Shown piece after piece: positions 9,936-19,551 of a stretch of 64,000 bases of DNA. The translations under genes were made by a program, and so were the position numbers. The notes under the pieces are model-generated. The model was given only the letters and a program-made list of their open reading frames with translations. It made no database searches and had not been told where the DNA came from. The first letter of the stretch is position 1. Each line of letters opens with the position of its first letter. The DNA is from Rhodopirellula sp. P2 (GTDB taxonomy: Bacteria; Planctomycetota; Planctomycetia; Pirellulales; Pirellulaceae): contig NZ_CP118225.1 in assembly GCF_028768465.1 (NCBI RefSeq), forward strand, positions 3,205,001-3,269,000. The letters run 5' to 3'.

Positions 9936-11839
9936 ATCGCACAACAGTTCTGCGACGTAAATTGGTCTATCTGATGATCCTTGTGGTCATGCTGATTCCC
10001 TTGTACCTGTTGGGGCAACCCAGCGGTGGTGGAGGGGAAGGTGGCGGCCGCTTGGCCCAGTTGCGAGGCAAGTATGACATTGCCGAGAGCGATCTCGGTG
10101 AAATCAGCCCTGCCAGTGAAACGATGAAGCTCGCTTCGTTGGGACTTCGTGGGGTGGCCGCATCGCTGCTCTGGAAGAAGTCCCACGATTACCGGGTGAT
10201 GCATGAGTGGGATCGTTTGAAAGCGACCCTCAACAACATTGCTTTGTTGCAACCTCACTTTGATAAAGTCTGGGAATTCCAGGCTCACAACTTGGCCTAC
10301 AACGTTTCCACCGAGTTCGACGATTACCGTCAACGCTATGAAATGGTGCGTGAAGGAACGGAGTTCCTGACCAAGGGTGTCAACCAAAACCGAAAAGCAC
10401 CTCGCTTGGTTTGGTACACCGGTTGGTTCTATGGTCAAAAGATGGGGATGTCGGACGAGAAGCAGCAATTTCGTCGTTTGTTCTCGGAAGATGAACAACT
10501 GCACGAAGAGCTGTTGAAAGAAAACATCGCCGTCGACAGTCCCGAGGCTCGTGGGCCAACAAATAAGCCGGACAATTGGTTGGTTGGCCGCTTGTGGCTG
10601 AACCGGGGTTATGACCTGGTGGAATCCGGCGTTCAGATTCGTCGTCAGACTCCGCTGAACTTCTACGAGACCGGTCCAAAGTGGCGTCTGAAACACGCCG
10701 AGGCCATTGAGTCCGAAGGTATCTTGGACGAACGTGCCCAGAACGCTTGGCAATTGGCCTCCGCAGATTGGAAGGCCTTTGGCAATCGCTCCGTGCCCAC
10801 CACCGCTGCGTTCACCATCAAGTTGGGGCAGTTGGATGAGTTGATTCGTCAACGGGCCGACAAGATCGAAACGTTGGAAGAAGTCGCGGGCGACGCCTAC
10901 TTGGCCGCTCGGGCAAAAGCGATTGAAAAGCTGGGGCCCGTTCAACGTGACGCCCTGTCGACTCCTGAGGAGCAGCGGACCAAATCGCAGCAGTCGATTG
11001 CCGAGAAGGCGGAGGATTCGATCAGTGTCAACTACGACGAAGTCGCTCGCTCAGCTCAACAGTCCAAGCAATTGGCAGCTCTGCAGTTGGTCGAAGACAT
11101 CAAGGATCTGGACGAACGAATCCTGAAGACAGAAGGCTATCGCAAGCAGATCAACTATCCCTACTGGGACACGTTGGCTCTGGCCGAACAAGAGGAACGA
11201 ACCGTTCGAGCTCGGCGACTGATCTACGAGGCTGAGAAAGCCAACGCAGATGCGGAACTTGAAAAGGCAATCGGCTTGTACGAAGAAGCCTTCGAGGTTT
11301 GGGCGGAGATCTTCGATGACTATCCGATCCTGGTGATCGATGACACGGCTCAGGATTTGTACGAATCTCTGCGTCGTTACCGCATCGCGATTGACTCGGA
11401 CGAAATGCCCGATGACTTCCCACTGAAGGCCTTCGTGGAATTGATGGGCGAGTACGGGCAGGTCGACCAAGACATGTACGAACAAGTCCGTCAGACTCAG
11501 AAGGATTTGGCTGCCAAGCGTCAGGCGGAACTGGAAGAAGAAGAGCGGCGACTGGAAGCAGAGGCTGCCGAAGAGGAAGCCGCCAAAAAGAAAGCTGCCA
11601 AAGAAGCAGCGATGGAGGAGAAGGCAACCGATGATTCGGAAGGCGAAATGAAAGCCGATGCCAACGAATCCCCTGAGCCGGAACAAGCTGATTCAGAGAC
11701 GGATCAAGCCGACAAGGCTGAGGTGAAGGAAGAGGCAACCGAGACGGAGTCAGAAGCATCTGACGCGGAAGTCTCCGGCGAAGAAGAGACTCCCGCCGAA
11801 GATGGGTCCGCCGATCCACCTGCTGAACCGGACGCGTGA
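9932..11839 (+). CDS. Conserved hypothetical, membrane-anchored, with acidic Ala/Glu tail
   Basis: 635 residues. One N-terminal transmembrane helix (about residues 11-28) is followed by a Gly-rich linker, then a helical soluble domain rich in Trp/Tyr (for example LLWKKSHDYRVMHEWDRL and VWYTGWFYGQKMGM) that resembles solenoid repeats. From about residue 525 the chain becomes a charged Glu/Ala/Lys coiled coil ending in a Ser/Glu/Asp-rich tail. I do not recognise a named family. The ATGA overlap with the ABC permease suggests it is an accessory subunit of that exporter, perhaps a periplasmic partner. This role is inference from position only. Confidence 0.7.
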   Translation: MNRTTVLRRKLVYLMILVVMLIPLYLLGQPSGGGGEGGGRLAQLRGKYDIAESDLGEISPASETMKLASLGLRGVAASLLWKKSHDYRVMHEWDRLKATLNNIALLQPHFDKVWEFQAHNLAYNVSTEFDDYRQRYEMVREGTEFLTKGVNQNRKAPRLVWYTGWFYGQKMGMSDEKQQFRRLFSEDEQLHEELLKENIAVDSPEARGPTNKPDNWLVGRLWLNRGYDLVESGVQIRRQTPLNFYETGPKWRLKHAEAIESEGILDERAQNAWQLASADWKAFGNRSVPTTAAFTIKLGQLDELIRQRADKIETLEEVAGDAYLAARAKAIEKLGPVQRDALSTPEEQRTKSQQSIAEKAEDSISVNYDEVARSAQQSKQLAALQLVEDIKDLDERILKTEGYRKQINYPYWDTLALAEQEERTVRARRLIYEAEKANADAELEKAIGLYEEAFEVWAEIFDDYPILVIDDTAQDLYESLRRYRIAIDSDEMPDDFPLKAFVELMGEYGQVDQDMYEQVRQTQKDLAAKRQAELEEEERRLEAEAAEEEAAKKKAAKEAAMEEKATDDSEGEMKADANESPEPEQADSETDQADKAEVKEEATETESEASDAEVSGEEETPAEDGSADPPAEPDA

Positions 11840-11870
11840 ACGACCGAGGTTTCTCGCACTGAAATTTGAC

Positions 11871-11913
11871 GAAGCCCGTCGTGTCCAACTGGATGCGGCG
11901 GGCTTCTCAATTT
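11871..11913 (+). terminator. Terminator-like hairpin after the ABC operon
   Basis: GAAGCCCG at 11871-11878 pairs with CGGGCTTC at 11899-11906, with a 20-base loop that allows a few more pairs, followed by TCAATTT. It sits 30 bases after the operon's last stop. The T-run is short, so termination efficiency is uncertain. Confidence 0.5.
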
Positions 11914-12017
11914 GAGCCGCAAGGTTCTATGTCGTTGAGAGGAAGATCCGGCTAAACTGCGGGCCTGCTTGCCGGTTTTGGCAGACTGACGTCTCGGCCC
12001 TTCGCTCGCTAGTTGCC

Positions 12018-13781
12018 ATGATCGACTCCTTCGGAACCCTTTTGATAGGTGCTGCAGACGCTGGCGCCATGGTGAGTGACGCGCACTCGGGTTCCGTCGA
12101 AATGATGCACATCGCAACGACGTTGGGGCTGTTGCTGACCGCCAGTTTGCTGGCTGGTCTTGCCAGCGAGTTCTTGCGTTTGCCGAAGGTCACCGCGTAC
12201 CTGATCGCTGGACTGCTGCTGGGCCCCAGCTTTGGCAATTTGATCCCTCACGAGCATCATTTGGTGCTGGAGCCGCTGACCAAGCTCGCCATGGCTTTGG
12301 TGCTGTTCTACCTTGGCACCTTGTTCCCGTTTGACCAGATTCGAAAGATTGCTCGGCGGGCAATTCCGCTTTCCTTTGGCGAGTTGGCGTTCACGGTCGT
12401 TCTCGTCACGGTGGGCACCTATTTGCTGGGGATGTCGGCAGCCCAGGCGGCGCTTCTGGGCACGCTGGCAATCGCGACCGCCCCCGCCACGACGATGTTC
12501 GTGCTGCGAGAAACCAATGCGGAGGGACCGGTGACCAGTTTGACGGGAACCTTGGTGACCTTGAACAACCTCGTCGCAGTGATCGCGTTCGAGCTGGTTT
12601 GGCTGGCGATCGAAGTGGCTGGAGGCGACGCATCAGGATCGCTCAATGAAACGGTGTTCTTGTTGGTCCGTTCCCTTGGCGGCGCCTTCCTGCTGGGGCT
12701 GATCGGTGGATTGGTGATCAGCTACGCGTGCGAAATCATGCACACCCGACGATGGTTGGTGTTGCTGGTTGGGGCTTCCGCCTTGATGTTGGGACTGAGT
12801 GAGACCTGGGAACTGCCGTACATGTTGGTGTTCCTGGTCGTCGGCTTGGTGGTCGTCAATTCGTCCAGCGGGACGCAGAAGATCACGGCCCAAATGGACT
12901 CCATCGGTGGGCTGCTGACCGTGGTGTTCTTTTCCGTGCATGGCAGCGAGCTCGATCTCAACTTGTTGGTGGATGTCGGCATGATCGGCGCCGGCTATGT
13001 CGTGCTGCGTAGTGTTGGCAAGGTGGCCGGGATCTGGTTCATGGCCTCGCGAACCGGAGCTTCAAAGGAAGTGAAGACTTGGCTGGGGCCCGCGATGTTG
13101 GCGCAGGCCGGCGTCGCGATTTCTCTGGCCGCGACTGCCACCGCACGCAACCCCGAAATGGCCGGGCAAGTCCAGACGATCATCTTGGGGACCGTGGTGG
13201 TCTTCGAAATTCTCGGTCCATTGCTCACCCGTGCGGCGGTGTTGCGAAGTGGTGAAATGCCGATCGCAAATTCGATTCACCACACCTTTGGGACGCCGCT
13301 GGGAGCGCTCCGGAATGTGTTCACCCGGTTGGCGGGATCAGCCGGTTTGCTGAGCAAAAAGCAGGCGTTGTCCGAACGCATGCGAGTCGAACAGGTGATG
13401 CGTCGCAGCGTCGAAGGGATCGCTGAGAACGCCGACTTCAACGAAGTCGTTCACTTCGTGGAACACTCCCATGACAACACGTTTCCTGTTCTCAACGAAG
13501 ACCGATGCGTGGTGGGATTGATTCGATTCGATTTGCTCAACCAAGCGTTCTTTGATCCCCATTCCGATCACCTGGTTCGCGCCGGCGATTTGTCGACGCC
13601 ACCGGAGGTCTTGTTGCACCCAGCTCAGCCCGTGCGTGATGCAGTGGAACTGTTTCGCCAAACAACGGATGACTGTGTGCCAGTTGTGACCGATGAAGCC
13701 CCTCATCGTTTGGTCGCCACTGTCCGCCGCAGCGATTTGACTTCCCTGCTGATTCGCGATCGAAAAGCCGGTTTGTCGTGA
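12018..13781 (+). CDS. CPA2-family cation/proton antiporter with C-terminal CBS pair
   Basis: 587 residues. Residues about 35-400 form 11-12 hydrophobic segments of the Na+/H+ exchanger (KefB-like) fold, including LPKVTAYLIAGLLLGPSFG and LAQAGVAISLAATA. Instead of the usual TrkA-N domain, residues about 450-587 look like two CBS repeats (DNTFPVLNEDRCVVGLIRFD and DCVPVVTDEAPHRLVATVRR), which sense adenine nucleotides in other proteins. It probably exchanges K+ or Na+ for protons across the inner membrane under nucleotide control. The stop overlaps the GTG start of queG by four bases. ATG codons at 12069 or 12102 are alternative starts. Confidence 0.85.
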   Translation: MIDSFGTLLIGAADAGAMVSDAHSGSVEMMHIATTLGLLLTASLLAGLASEFLRLPKVTAYLIAGLLLGPSFGNLIPHEHHLVLEPLTKLAMALVLFYLGTLFPFDQIRKIARRAIPLSFGELAFTVVLVTVGTYLLGMSAAQAALLGTLAIATAPATTMFVLRETNAEGPVTSLTGTLVTLNNLVAVIAFELVWLAIEVAGGDASGSLNETVFLLVRSLGGAFLLGLIGGLVISYACEIMHTRRWLVLLVGASALMLGLSETWELPYMLVFLVVGLVVVNSSSGTQKITAQMDSIGGLLTVVFFSVHGSELDLNLLVDVGMIGAGYVVLRSVGKVAGIWFMASRTGASKEVKTWLGPAMLAQAGVAISLAATATARNPEMAGQVQTIILGTVVVFEILGPLLTRAAVLRSGEMPIANSIHHTFGTPLGALRNVFTRLAGSAGLLSKKQALSERMRVEQVMRRSVEGIAENADFNEVVHFVEHSHDNTFPVLNEDRCVVGLIRFDLLNQAFFDPHSDHLVRAGDLSTPPEVLLHPAQPVRDAVELFRQTTDDCVPVVTDEAPHRLVATVRRSDLTSLLIRDRKAGLS

Positions 13782-14932
13782 GAGAAACGGTCGAGCAGAT
13801 TCGCGAGGCTGCTCTGTCGGAAGGTTTCGCTGGGATGGGAATCGCACCCGCCGTGACGAGCCAAGGGTTCCACCAGTTGGTGCAATGGATCGAAGCAGGT
13901 TACGCGGGAACGATGGATTATCTGGAGCGTCGACTGGATGCCTACCGTCATCCAAGCGGGGTGCTGGAAGGCACAAAGTCGATCATTGTTCTGGCAATGA
14001 ATTACGACGCGTCTGATCGCGAACCCATCCCGGTCGGTGACGTCGGAGGAGGCTTCGCGTTCGGCAAAACGGCTCGCTACACTTGGTCGGGAATCGACTA
14101 TCACGATGTGATCCATCCAAAGTTGAAACGAATCGTTCGTTTGATTCGCGAGCAAATCCCAGAGGCAAACGCTCGGGGAATTGTGGACACGGCACCGCTG
14201 ATGGAACGTGAGGTCGCGGTGCTGGCGGGATTGGGGTGGCGAGGGAAGAACACGTTGTTGCTGAACAAGCAGTTGGGCAGCTACTTCTTTCTGGCCTGCG
14301 TCCTGGTTGATGTGGAGTTGCCAATTGATCAGCCACACGAATCGAGTCACTGTGGAACGTGCACCGCTTGCTTGGACGCTTGTCCCACGGATGCCTTCCC
14401 GCGTCCCGGTGTGTTGGATGCTTCCAAGTGCATCAGCTATTTGACGATCGAAAGTTCCGAGTTGCCCGAGCGGGAACTGCGAACCAGCATCGGTGATTGG
14501 GCGTTTGGGTGCGATGTTTGTCAGGAGGTTTGCCCTTGGAATCGCCGGCCTGCGCGAACGCAACACAATCGGTCAGGCCTGCGAGGCCATCGCGAATCGT
14601 GGAGCGATTCCAATCATCGAGAAGGATGGTTGGAGCTGACCGCGTTGTTCACGATGACCGACGATGAGTTCCGTCGCCAATATCGACGAACCCCTTTTTG
14701 GCGATCCCGGCGTCGAGGGATGCTGCGAAATGCAATCCTTGTTTTGGGGAACCAAAAGCGTCGTGACGCGATCGAACTGTTGTTCATCACGATGGGCGAT
14801 TCCGACCCTGAACTGCGAGCCATTGCGGTTTGGGCCATCTGTCAGATGGAAGACGCCGCCGCACTGGAACGTTTGATGGGATACCGCCAATCGGAGTCGG
14901 ACCCGCGAGTGCTGGCTGAATTTCCTCTGTGA
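13778..14932 (+). CDS. queG: Epoxyqueuosine reductase QueG
   Basis: 384 residues from a GTG that overlaps the antiporter stop (GTGA). Reduces epoxyqueuosine to queuosine in tRNA, using cobalamin and two 4Fe-4S clusters. The family blocks are present: N-terminal GFAGMGIA, the DTAPLMEREVAVLAGLGWRG segment, the ferredoxin-like CGTCTACLDACPTDAF motif (about residues 191-206) and the second cluster motif FGCDVCQEVCPWNR. The C-terminus (about 305-384) resembles HEAT repeats, as in known QueG proteins. Length is typical. Linkage to an antiporter has no obvious functional meaning. Confidence 0.93.
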   Translation: MRETVEQIREAALSEGFAGMGIAPAVTSQGFHQLVQWIEAGYAGTMDYLERRLDAYRHPSGVLEGTKSIIVLAMNYDASDREPIPVGDVGGGFAFGKTARYTWSGIDYHDVIHPKLKRIVRLIREQIPEANARGIVDTAPLMEREVAVLAGLGWRGKNTLLLNKQLGSYFFLACVLVDVELPIDQPHESSHCGTCTACLDACPTDAFPRPGVLDASKCISYLTIESSELPERELRTSIGDWAFGCDVCQEVCPWNRRPARTQHNRSGLRGHRESWSDSNHREGWLELTALFTMTDDEFRRQYRRTPFWRSRRRGMLRNAILVLGNQKRRDAIELLFITMGDSDPELRAIAVWAICQMEDAAALERLMGYRQSESDPRVLAEFPL

Positions 14933-15183
14933 TTTCGCGGTGGGGCCCCGTTGAGAGTGTTTTCTTCTATGGCGTGCTTGTGCCACTTAACTGTCCGTGT
15001 GTGGCGGTCAACTCGGCTCAGTGAGCGGTTTGTATCAACTGGTCCGGCAAAATGTTTGGATTACGCCGACTTTATCGGATAAAACAGTGAAGAGACAATG
15101 AACGAAACCCTCCGAGACTGCTTATTTTAACGTAGTCTTGACTCTCCCTCCTTTTTTCGAACGAACCATTGGAAGCATTGGGT

Positions 15184-18100
15184 ATGAATCGAATCTGCCG
15201 TGTTGTGGCCACGATTGCCGCCGTGACGGTGACATACGTTGGAAGCGCGTTGACCAGTTCCGCCGCCGACTTGCCACCATTCGCAAAAATTTCTGAAGGC
15301 TACAAACAGCTTCCAGTGTCTGATCAACAAGCCAAAAAAGGCTTGTTCAATGTTTGGCAACATGAAAAAGAGGCTTCGGTGATTGCCGAGTTGCCCAAGA
15401 ATTTCGCCGGCAAGAAATACTTCGTCGCGTTGACGCTCAGCAGTGGCGATCGCTACGCCGGATTGCAATCCGGTGACTGGGTCGTTCAGTGGCGACGGTA
15501 CAACGATCGCCTCGCCTTGATCGCTCCTAATTTGGACATTCGTGCGACCGGCGACGCGGAATCCAAAGCATCGGTCAAACGGTTGTTCACCGACCGAGTG
15601 CTGCTCGACGTGCCGATTCTGGCGATGGGACCCAATGGTGGCCCTGTGGTCGACATGGACAGCCTGTTGATTGGCAACGCGACGACCTTCTTTGGATCGT
15701 CTGTCCGTCTGGCCAACAGTCGATTGTTCACCGTGGAAGCTGCCAAGGTGTTCCCCGAGAACGTTGAGTTGGCATTTGAAGTGGTGGGACGCGGTGGTCG
15801 GCTTCAAACCCTTCACTACTCATTCAGCGAAGTGCCCAGCAGTTCCAGCGGTTTCAAGCCTCGCGAAGCGGATGAACGCGTTGGTTTTTTCGTGACATCG
15901 TTCTCGGATTTGAGTCAGTATCAAGACGATGAAACCAAGGTTCGCTACATCAACCGCTGGCACCTTGAGAAACGGGATCCAAAACTGAAGCTCAGTCCTC
16001 CCAAAGAACCCATTCGGTTCTATGTCGAACACACCGCTCCCGTTCGGTATCGACGTTGGATCAAGAAAGGCGTGGACTACTGGAACAAAGCGTTTGAGAA
16101 GGTTGGAATCGTCGACGCGATCGTGATCGAGTATCAGGACGCGGTCAGCAAGATCCACATGGAAAAAGACCCCGAGGACGTTCGTTACAACTTCGTTCGT
16201 TGGTTGAACAACGACGTCGGAACCGCCATCGGCCCCAGTCGTGTGCACCCCGAGACAGGTCAGATCTTGGACGCGGATATCATCTTGACCGATGGTTGGA
16301 TCCGTCACTTCAATTTCAACTACAACGACCTGATGCCAAAGTTGGCAATGGAAGGTGTGAGTGCGGAAACGCTGGCATGGTTGGGGAGCCATCCCAATTG
16401 GGACCCGCGTGTTCGAATGGGCGCAACGGAATCCGCCAATTCCTTGCGGGCCAAGTATGCCCTCGAAGCACAGCAACCCATGGCGGGATATGCCATGGCG
16501 CAAGCCGATCCCTCGCTGTTGGGCGATGATGAATTTGATGGGCTGATGGGACAGGTCAGCCAGAAAAATGGTTTGTGCATGGCCGCATCCGGCCGCAGCA
16601 TGGACCTGGCGTTCGCTCGCATGAATTGGGGCTTGGCTCTGATGGCGGACAAGGAAGCCGAAAAGAAAAAGGAAGAAGAAGCGAAGGCAAATGCGGAAGC
16701 TGAAAACGTCGACAAGGACGCCAAGGCAGACGCGGATGCCAAGGAGGAAGACAAAAAAGACCAGGACGAAGAGTCGGACGAAGAAGAGTCCGATGGTGAT
16801 AAAAAAGACGATGAGAAGAAGGACGACGAGGAAAAGGACAGCGACAAAGAAAAGGACGAGTTGCTCGATGGGATTCCAGAATGGTTCGTCGGTCCCTTGT
16901 TGGCTGATTTGGTCGCTCACGAAGTGGGACACACACTCGGATTGCGTCACAACTTCAAAGCATCCGGGCTGTACACGATCGATGAGATCAACAGTGAAGA
17001 GCTGAAAGGCAAGAAAACCTTCACCGCCTCGGTGATGGATTACTGCCCGATCAATTACCGCTACGAAGCCGGTGAAGTCCAAGGGGACTACGCGATGATC
17101 GACATTGGTCCCTATGACTTCTGGGCGATCGAATATGGGTACACCTTTGAGGATTCCAAGATCAAAGACATCTTGAAACGATGCTCCGAGCCGGAACTGC
17201 AGTACGCAACCGACGAGGACACGAGCGGTCCAGATCCTTACGCCCGTCGCTACGATTTCGGGAAAGACCCGCTGACCTTCGCGGAAGAGCAAATGCGTTT
17301 GGTTCAGTTGTATCGCGAACGTTTGCTCGAGAAATTCGTCAAAGAAGGTGACAGTTGGGCCAAGGCTCGCCGTGGATACGAGCTGACATTGGCGATTCAA
17401 ACCAAGTCGGTCAGCATGATGGCCAACTGGATCGGTGGTGCGTTCGTCAATCGTGATAAGAAGGGCGATCCCGGAAATCGCGTTCCTGTCGAGGTGGTTC
17501 CTGCCGCGGATCAACGTGCCGCGTTGCAGTACGTGATCGACACCAGTTTCCGTGACGAATCGTACGGTTTGACCACGGAGATCCTCGAGCGTTTGGGAGT
17601 CGACAAGTGGCTCGACAGTGGCCGCGGTGGCATGTCGAATGAAGCGACCTGGCCAATTCACGATCGTGTGTTGGGCATGCAAGCGAGCACGTTGACGTTG
17701 ATCATGAACCCAACCACCTTGCGTCGGGTTTACGACAATGAACTGCGTCTCCCCGCTGAAACCGATGCTCTGACGTTGCCTGAATTGTTGGACACGGTCA
17801 GCAATGCGGTCTGGGAAGAGTTGGATCAGCCCTGCCCAGAGGATCGCAATGATCGCAAGCCGATGATTTCATCTCTGCGTCGAAACTTGCAACGTGAGCA
17901 TATCCAGCGTCTGGTGGATTTGATCTTGGAAGAAGGCCAGGACACTGCCGCGTATCATCCGATCAGCAACCTGGCTCGGATGCAATTGCGAACCTTGGCG
18001 AGCCGAATGGATTCGACGATTGAGAAGTGTGGCAAGCAGATGGATGCCTACAGTTTGGCTCACTTGACCGAGTGCAAAGAACGCATCGAACGAGCGTTGG

Positions 18101-18195
18101 AGGCAGGCTACACCTATGGAGGTGGAAAAGCCGGTGCTCCAATGTTGATGATGTTGATGGGCCAAGAACCTGCTTCGACATCCAACGAAGATTGA
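15184..18195 (+). CDS. Secreted zinc metalloprotease, metzincin-like, with acidic insert
   Basis: About 1003 residues from ATG 15184; an in-frame TTG at 15169 would put five polar residues before the signal peptide. The N-terminus is a plausible signal peptide (MNRICRVVATIAAVTVTYVG up to Ala-Ala). The catalytic motif HEVGHTLGLRHNF starts at about residue 579 and fits HExxHxxGxxH, and a Met-turn (SVMDYC) follows. The overall plan resembles the DUF4953/DUF5117 zinc-dependent metalloproteases common in planctomycetes and bacteroidetes. Just before the active site lies a charged insert of about 80 residues (roughly 485-562), almost purely Glu/Asp/Lys/Ala. It stands alone, closed by a strong terminator. 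Confidence 0.88.
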   Translation: MNRICRVVATIAAVTVTYVGSALTSSAADLPPFAKISEGYKQLPVSDQQAKKGLFNVWQHEKEASVIAELPKNFAGKKYFVALTLSSGDRYAGLQSGDWVVQWRRYNDRLALIAPNLDIRATGDAESKASVKRLFTDRVLLDVPILAMGPNGGPVVDMDSLLIGNATTFFGSSVRLANSRLFTVEAAKVFPENVELAFEVVGRGGRLQTLHYSFSEVPSSSSGFKPREADERVGFFVTSFSDLSQYQDDETKVRYINRWHLEKRDPKLKLSPPKEPIRFYVEHTAPVRYRRWIKKGVDYWNKAFEKVGIVDAIVIEYQDAVSKIHMEKDPEDVRYNFVRWLNNDVGTAIGPSRVHPETGQILDADIILTDGWIRHFNFNYNDLMPKLAMEGVSAETLAWLGSHPNWDPRVRMGATESANSLRAKYALEAQQPMAGYAMAQADPSLLGDDEFDGLMGQVSQKNGLCMAASGRSMDLAFARMNWGLALMADKEAEKKKEEEAKANAEAENVDKDAKADADAKEEDKKDQDEESDEEESDGDKKDDEKKDDEEKDSDKEKDELLDGIPEWFVGPLLADLVAHEVGHTLGLRHNFKASGLYTIDEINSEELKGKKTFTASVMDYCPINYRYEAGEVQGDYAMIDIGPYDFWAIEYGYTFEDSKIKDILKRCSEPELQYATDEDTSGPDPYARRYDFGKDPLTFAEEQMRLVQLYRERLLEKFVKEGDSWAKARRGYELTLAIQTKSVSMMANWIGGAFVNRDKKGDPGNRVPVEVVPAADQRAALQYVIDTSFRDESYGLTTEILERLGVDKWLDSGRGGMSNEATWPIHDRVLGMQASTLTLIMNPTTLRRVYDNELRLPAETDALTLPELLDTVSNAVWEELDQPCPEDRNDRKPMISSLRRNLQREHIQRLVDLILEEGQDTAAYHPISNLARMQLRTLASRMDSTIEKCGKQMDAYSLAHLTECKERIERALEAGYTYGGGKAGAPMLMMLMGQEPASTSNED

Positions 18196-18220
18196 TCCAG
18201 GTCCAAAACTTGAAACGCAG

Positions 18221-18258
18221 CAGCCTTCTCATTTCGGTGAGAAGGCTGTTTTCGTTTT
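18221..18258 (+). terminator. Rho-independent terminator after the metalloprotease gene
   Basis: CAGCCTTCTCA (18221-18231) pairs perfectly with TGAGAAGGCTG (18238-18248) around a TTTCGG loop, followed by TTTTCGTTTT. It is an 11-bp stem with a T-rich tail, 25 bases after the stop codon, between convergent genes. Confidence 0.85.
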
Positions 18259-18280
18259 GAGATGCCCGCTGGCCGAGAGT

Positions 18281-19363
18281 TCAGTGACCGAGATGAAGGA
18301 TCTTGAGTCGGTCGGCGGTGGATTTGTCGAAGGTGCCGAGGCTGGGCGAATGGGTGATTGTGGTGATCAACGCAGTGAACCGCTCGATTTGGGGAACCAG
18401 ATGGGCTTCCAGGATCGGCGTGATCGCTTGGTCCAATTGACCCTCCGGATTGCCGGAGTAGATCGACGGTTCGGGCACATTGTCGATGGCGTCAAACACC
18501 TCGTCCATCCAGCCGTCGATGGCAATTGCCGACACGCCCAGCGATACCAACTTGATGCAATCGTCGACCGATGCGACATGTTGATTGTCCCAACGCGGCG
18601 GCGTCAACCAAAGTGGCGGGACGCCAGGTTGCTGGATCAGTTGGTGCAGCAGTTCAGCGAACTGCAGTCCAGGGATTGAGATCTGGCCGGCGCGTAGGAG
18701 CAGGCAATCCGCGGGAACGGCCAGCAAGGTTTCGCGATGTTGCCAAACCCATTCCGGGGTCACACTCACCGAGATGGCTGCTTGAGGAGCCAAGCGTCTT
18801 AGCTGGTGGATCTTGCTGGGAAGGTGCTCCAAATCAAGCACATCGGGTGGCAGCGTGAACGCGGAAACCCAGCCGCCGCCGGACAGCGGTTGTTCTTCTG
18901 GAGTCGCTTCCCAGCGTCGGATTTGCTCGGCACAGTAAGCAAACCGACCGGACGCATCGCGAAGGGGCGAAAGCCGAAGGTCGATCGCCGTCGCAGTTTC
19001 AAAGTCGTCTGCTCTCAGTCCGTATCGTTCACCCCGATAGGGGAGCAACTGAAGTGGATGATTCACATCGCCGGATTCTTTGGGCTCTTGCGGGGTGTCA
19101 GAATCGGCTTGGATTCCAAGTTCGCTCTGCAAGTACGATGTCAGAATGCCGAGTTGTTGCAGCTGACTGGCGAGGGTCTGCGCAATCTTGGGAGACCAGC
19201 GATACCAGGGGGCTTCGTCAAGAAACAATCGCGTGGGGAGTTTGACGGCAGGCCCTTCCATTCGCTGGACTTCGAAGGCCGGAGGCGTCGGTGGGACTCC
19301 TCGTCGCCCCGAACCAAAGCGAGGGGGCAGCAAGCACAACGCGTCGAGCGAACCGTCAAACAT
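18281..19363 (-). CDS. Hypothetical protein, possible alpha/beta barrel
   Basis: 360 residues, no signal peptide, Leu/Pro/Trp-rich. I do not recognise a family. The first half contains LFLDEAPWYRWSPKIAQTLA. The second half alternates predicted strands and helices, for example PQAAISVSVTPEWVW, ADCLLLRAGQIS, PPLWLTPPRW and VSLGVSAIAIDGWMDEVFDA, which looks like successive units of a TIM-type barrel. No catalytic motif is obvious. It converges on the metalloprotease gene and shares its terminator region. The coding signal is good: a long frame with balanced composition. Confidence 0.6.
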   Translation of the reverse strand: MFDGSLDALCLLPPRFGSGRRGVPPTPPAFEVQRMEGPAVKLPTRLFLDEAPWYRWSPKIAQTLASQLQQLGILTSYLQSELGIQADSDTPQEPKESGDVNHPLQLLPYRGERYGLRADDFETATAIDLRLSPLRDASGRFAYCAEQIRRWEATPEEQPLSGGGWVSAFTLPPDVLDLEHLPSKIHQLRRLAPQAAISVSVTPEWVWQHRETLLAVPADCLLLRAGQISIPGLQFAELLHQLIQQPGVPPLWLTPPRWDNQHVASVDDCIKLVSLGVSAIAIDGWMDEVFDAIDNVPEPSIYSGNPEGQLDQAITPILEAHLVPQIERFTALITTITHSPSLGTFDKSTADRLKILHLGH

Positions 19364-19551
19364 GGCAGCCTAGGGGGAAGATGGAAAAGACGCCGCAAGC
19401 TCACGCGCATCCGACAGGCCACGCGGACGTGCTCTGCCTCAACCGAGCGGGTGAGTTCAACCGCGGGGAACCTGCGGCTTGCTTCGCGATCCAGTGTATC
19501 CGCTGAAGGCCCCGCTGGTACGCTTTTCGCGAATGGGGCCTCCCCGCTGGA

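Noticed and set aside
15820..17682. 620-residue open frame on the minus strand opposite the metalloprotease
   Set aside because: The plus strand codes for a clear protease with signal peptide and zinc motif; the opposite frame is open only because of codon bias and has no family features.
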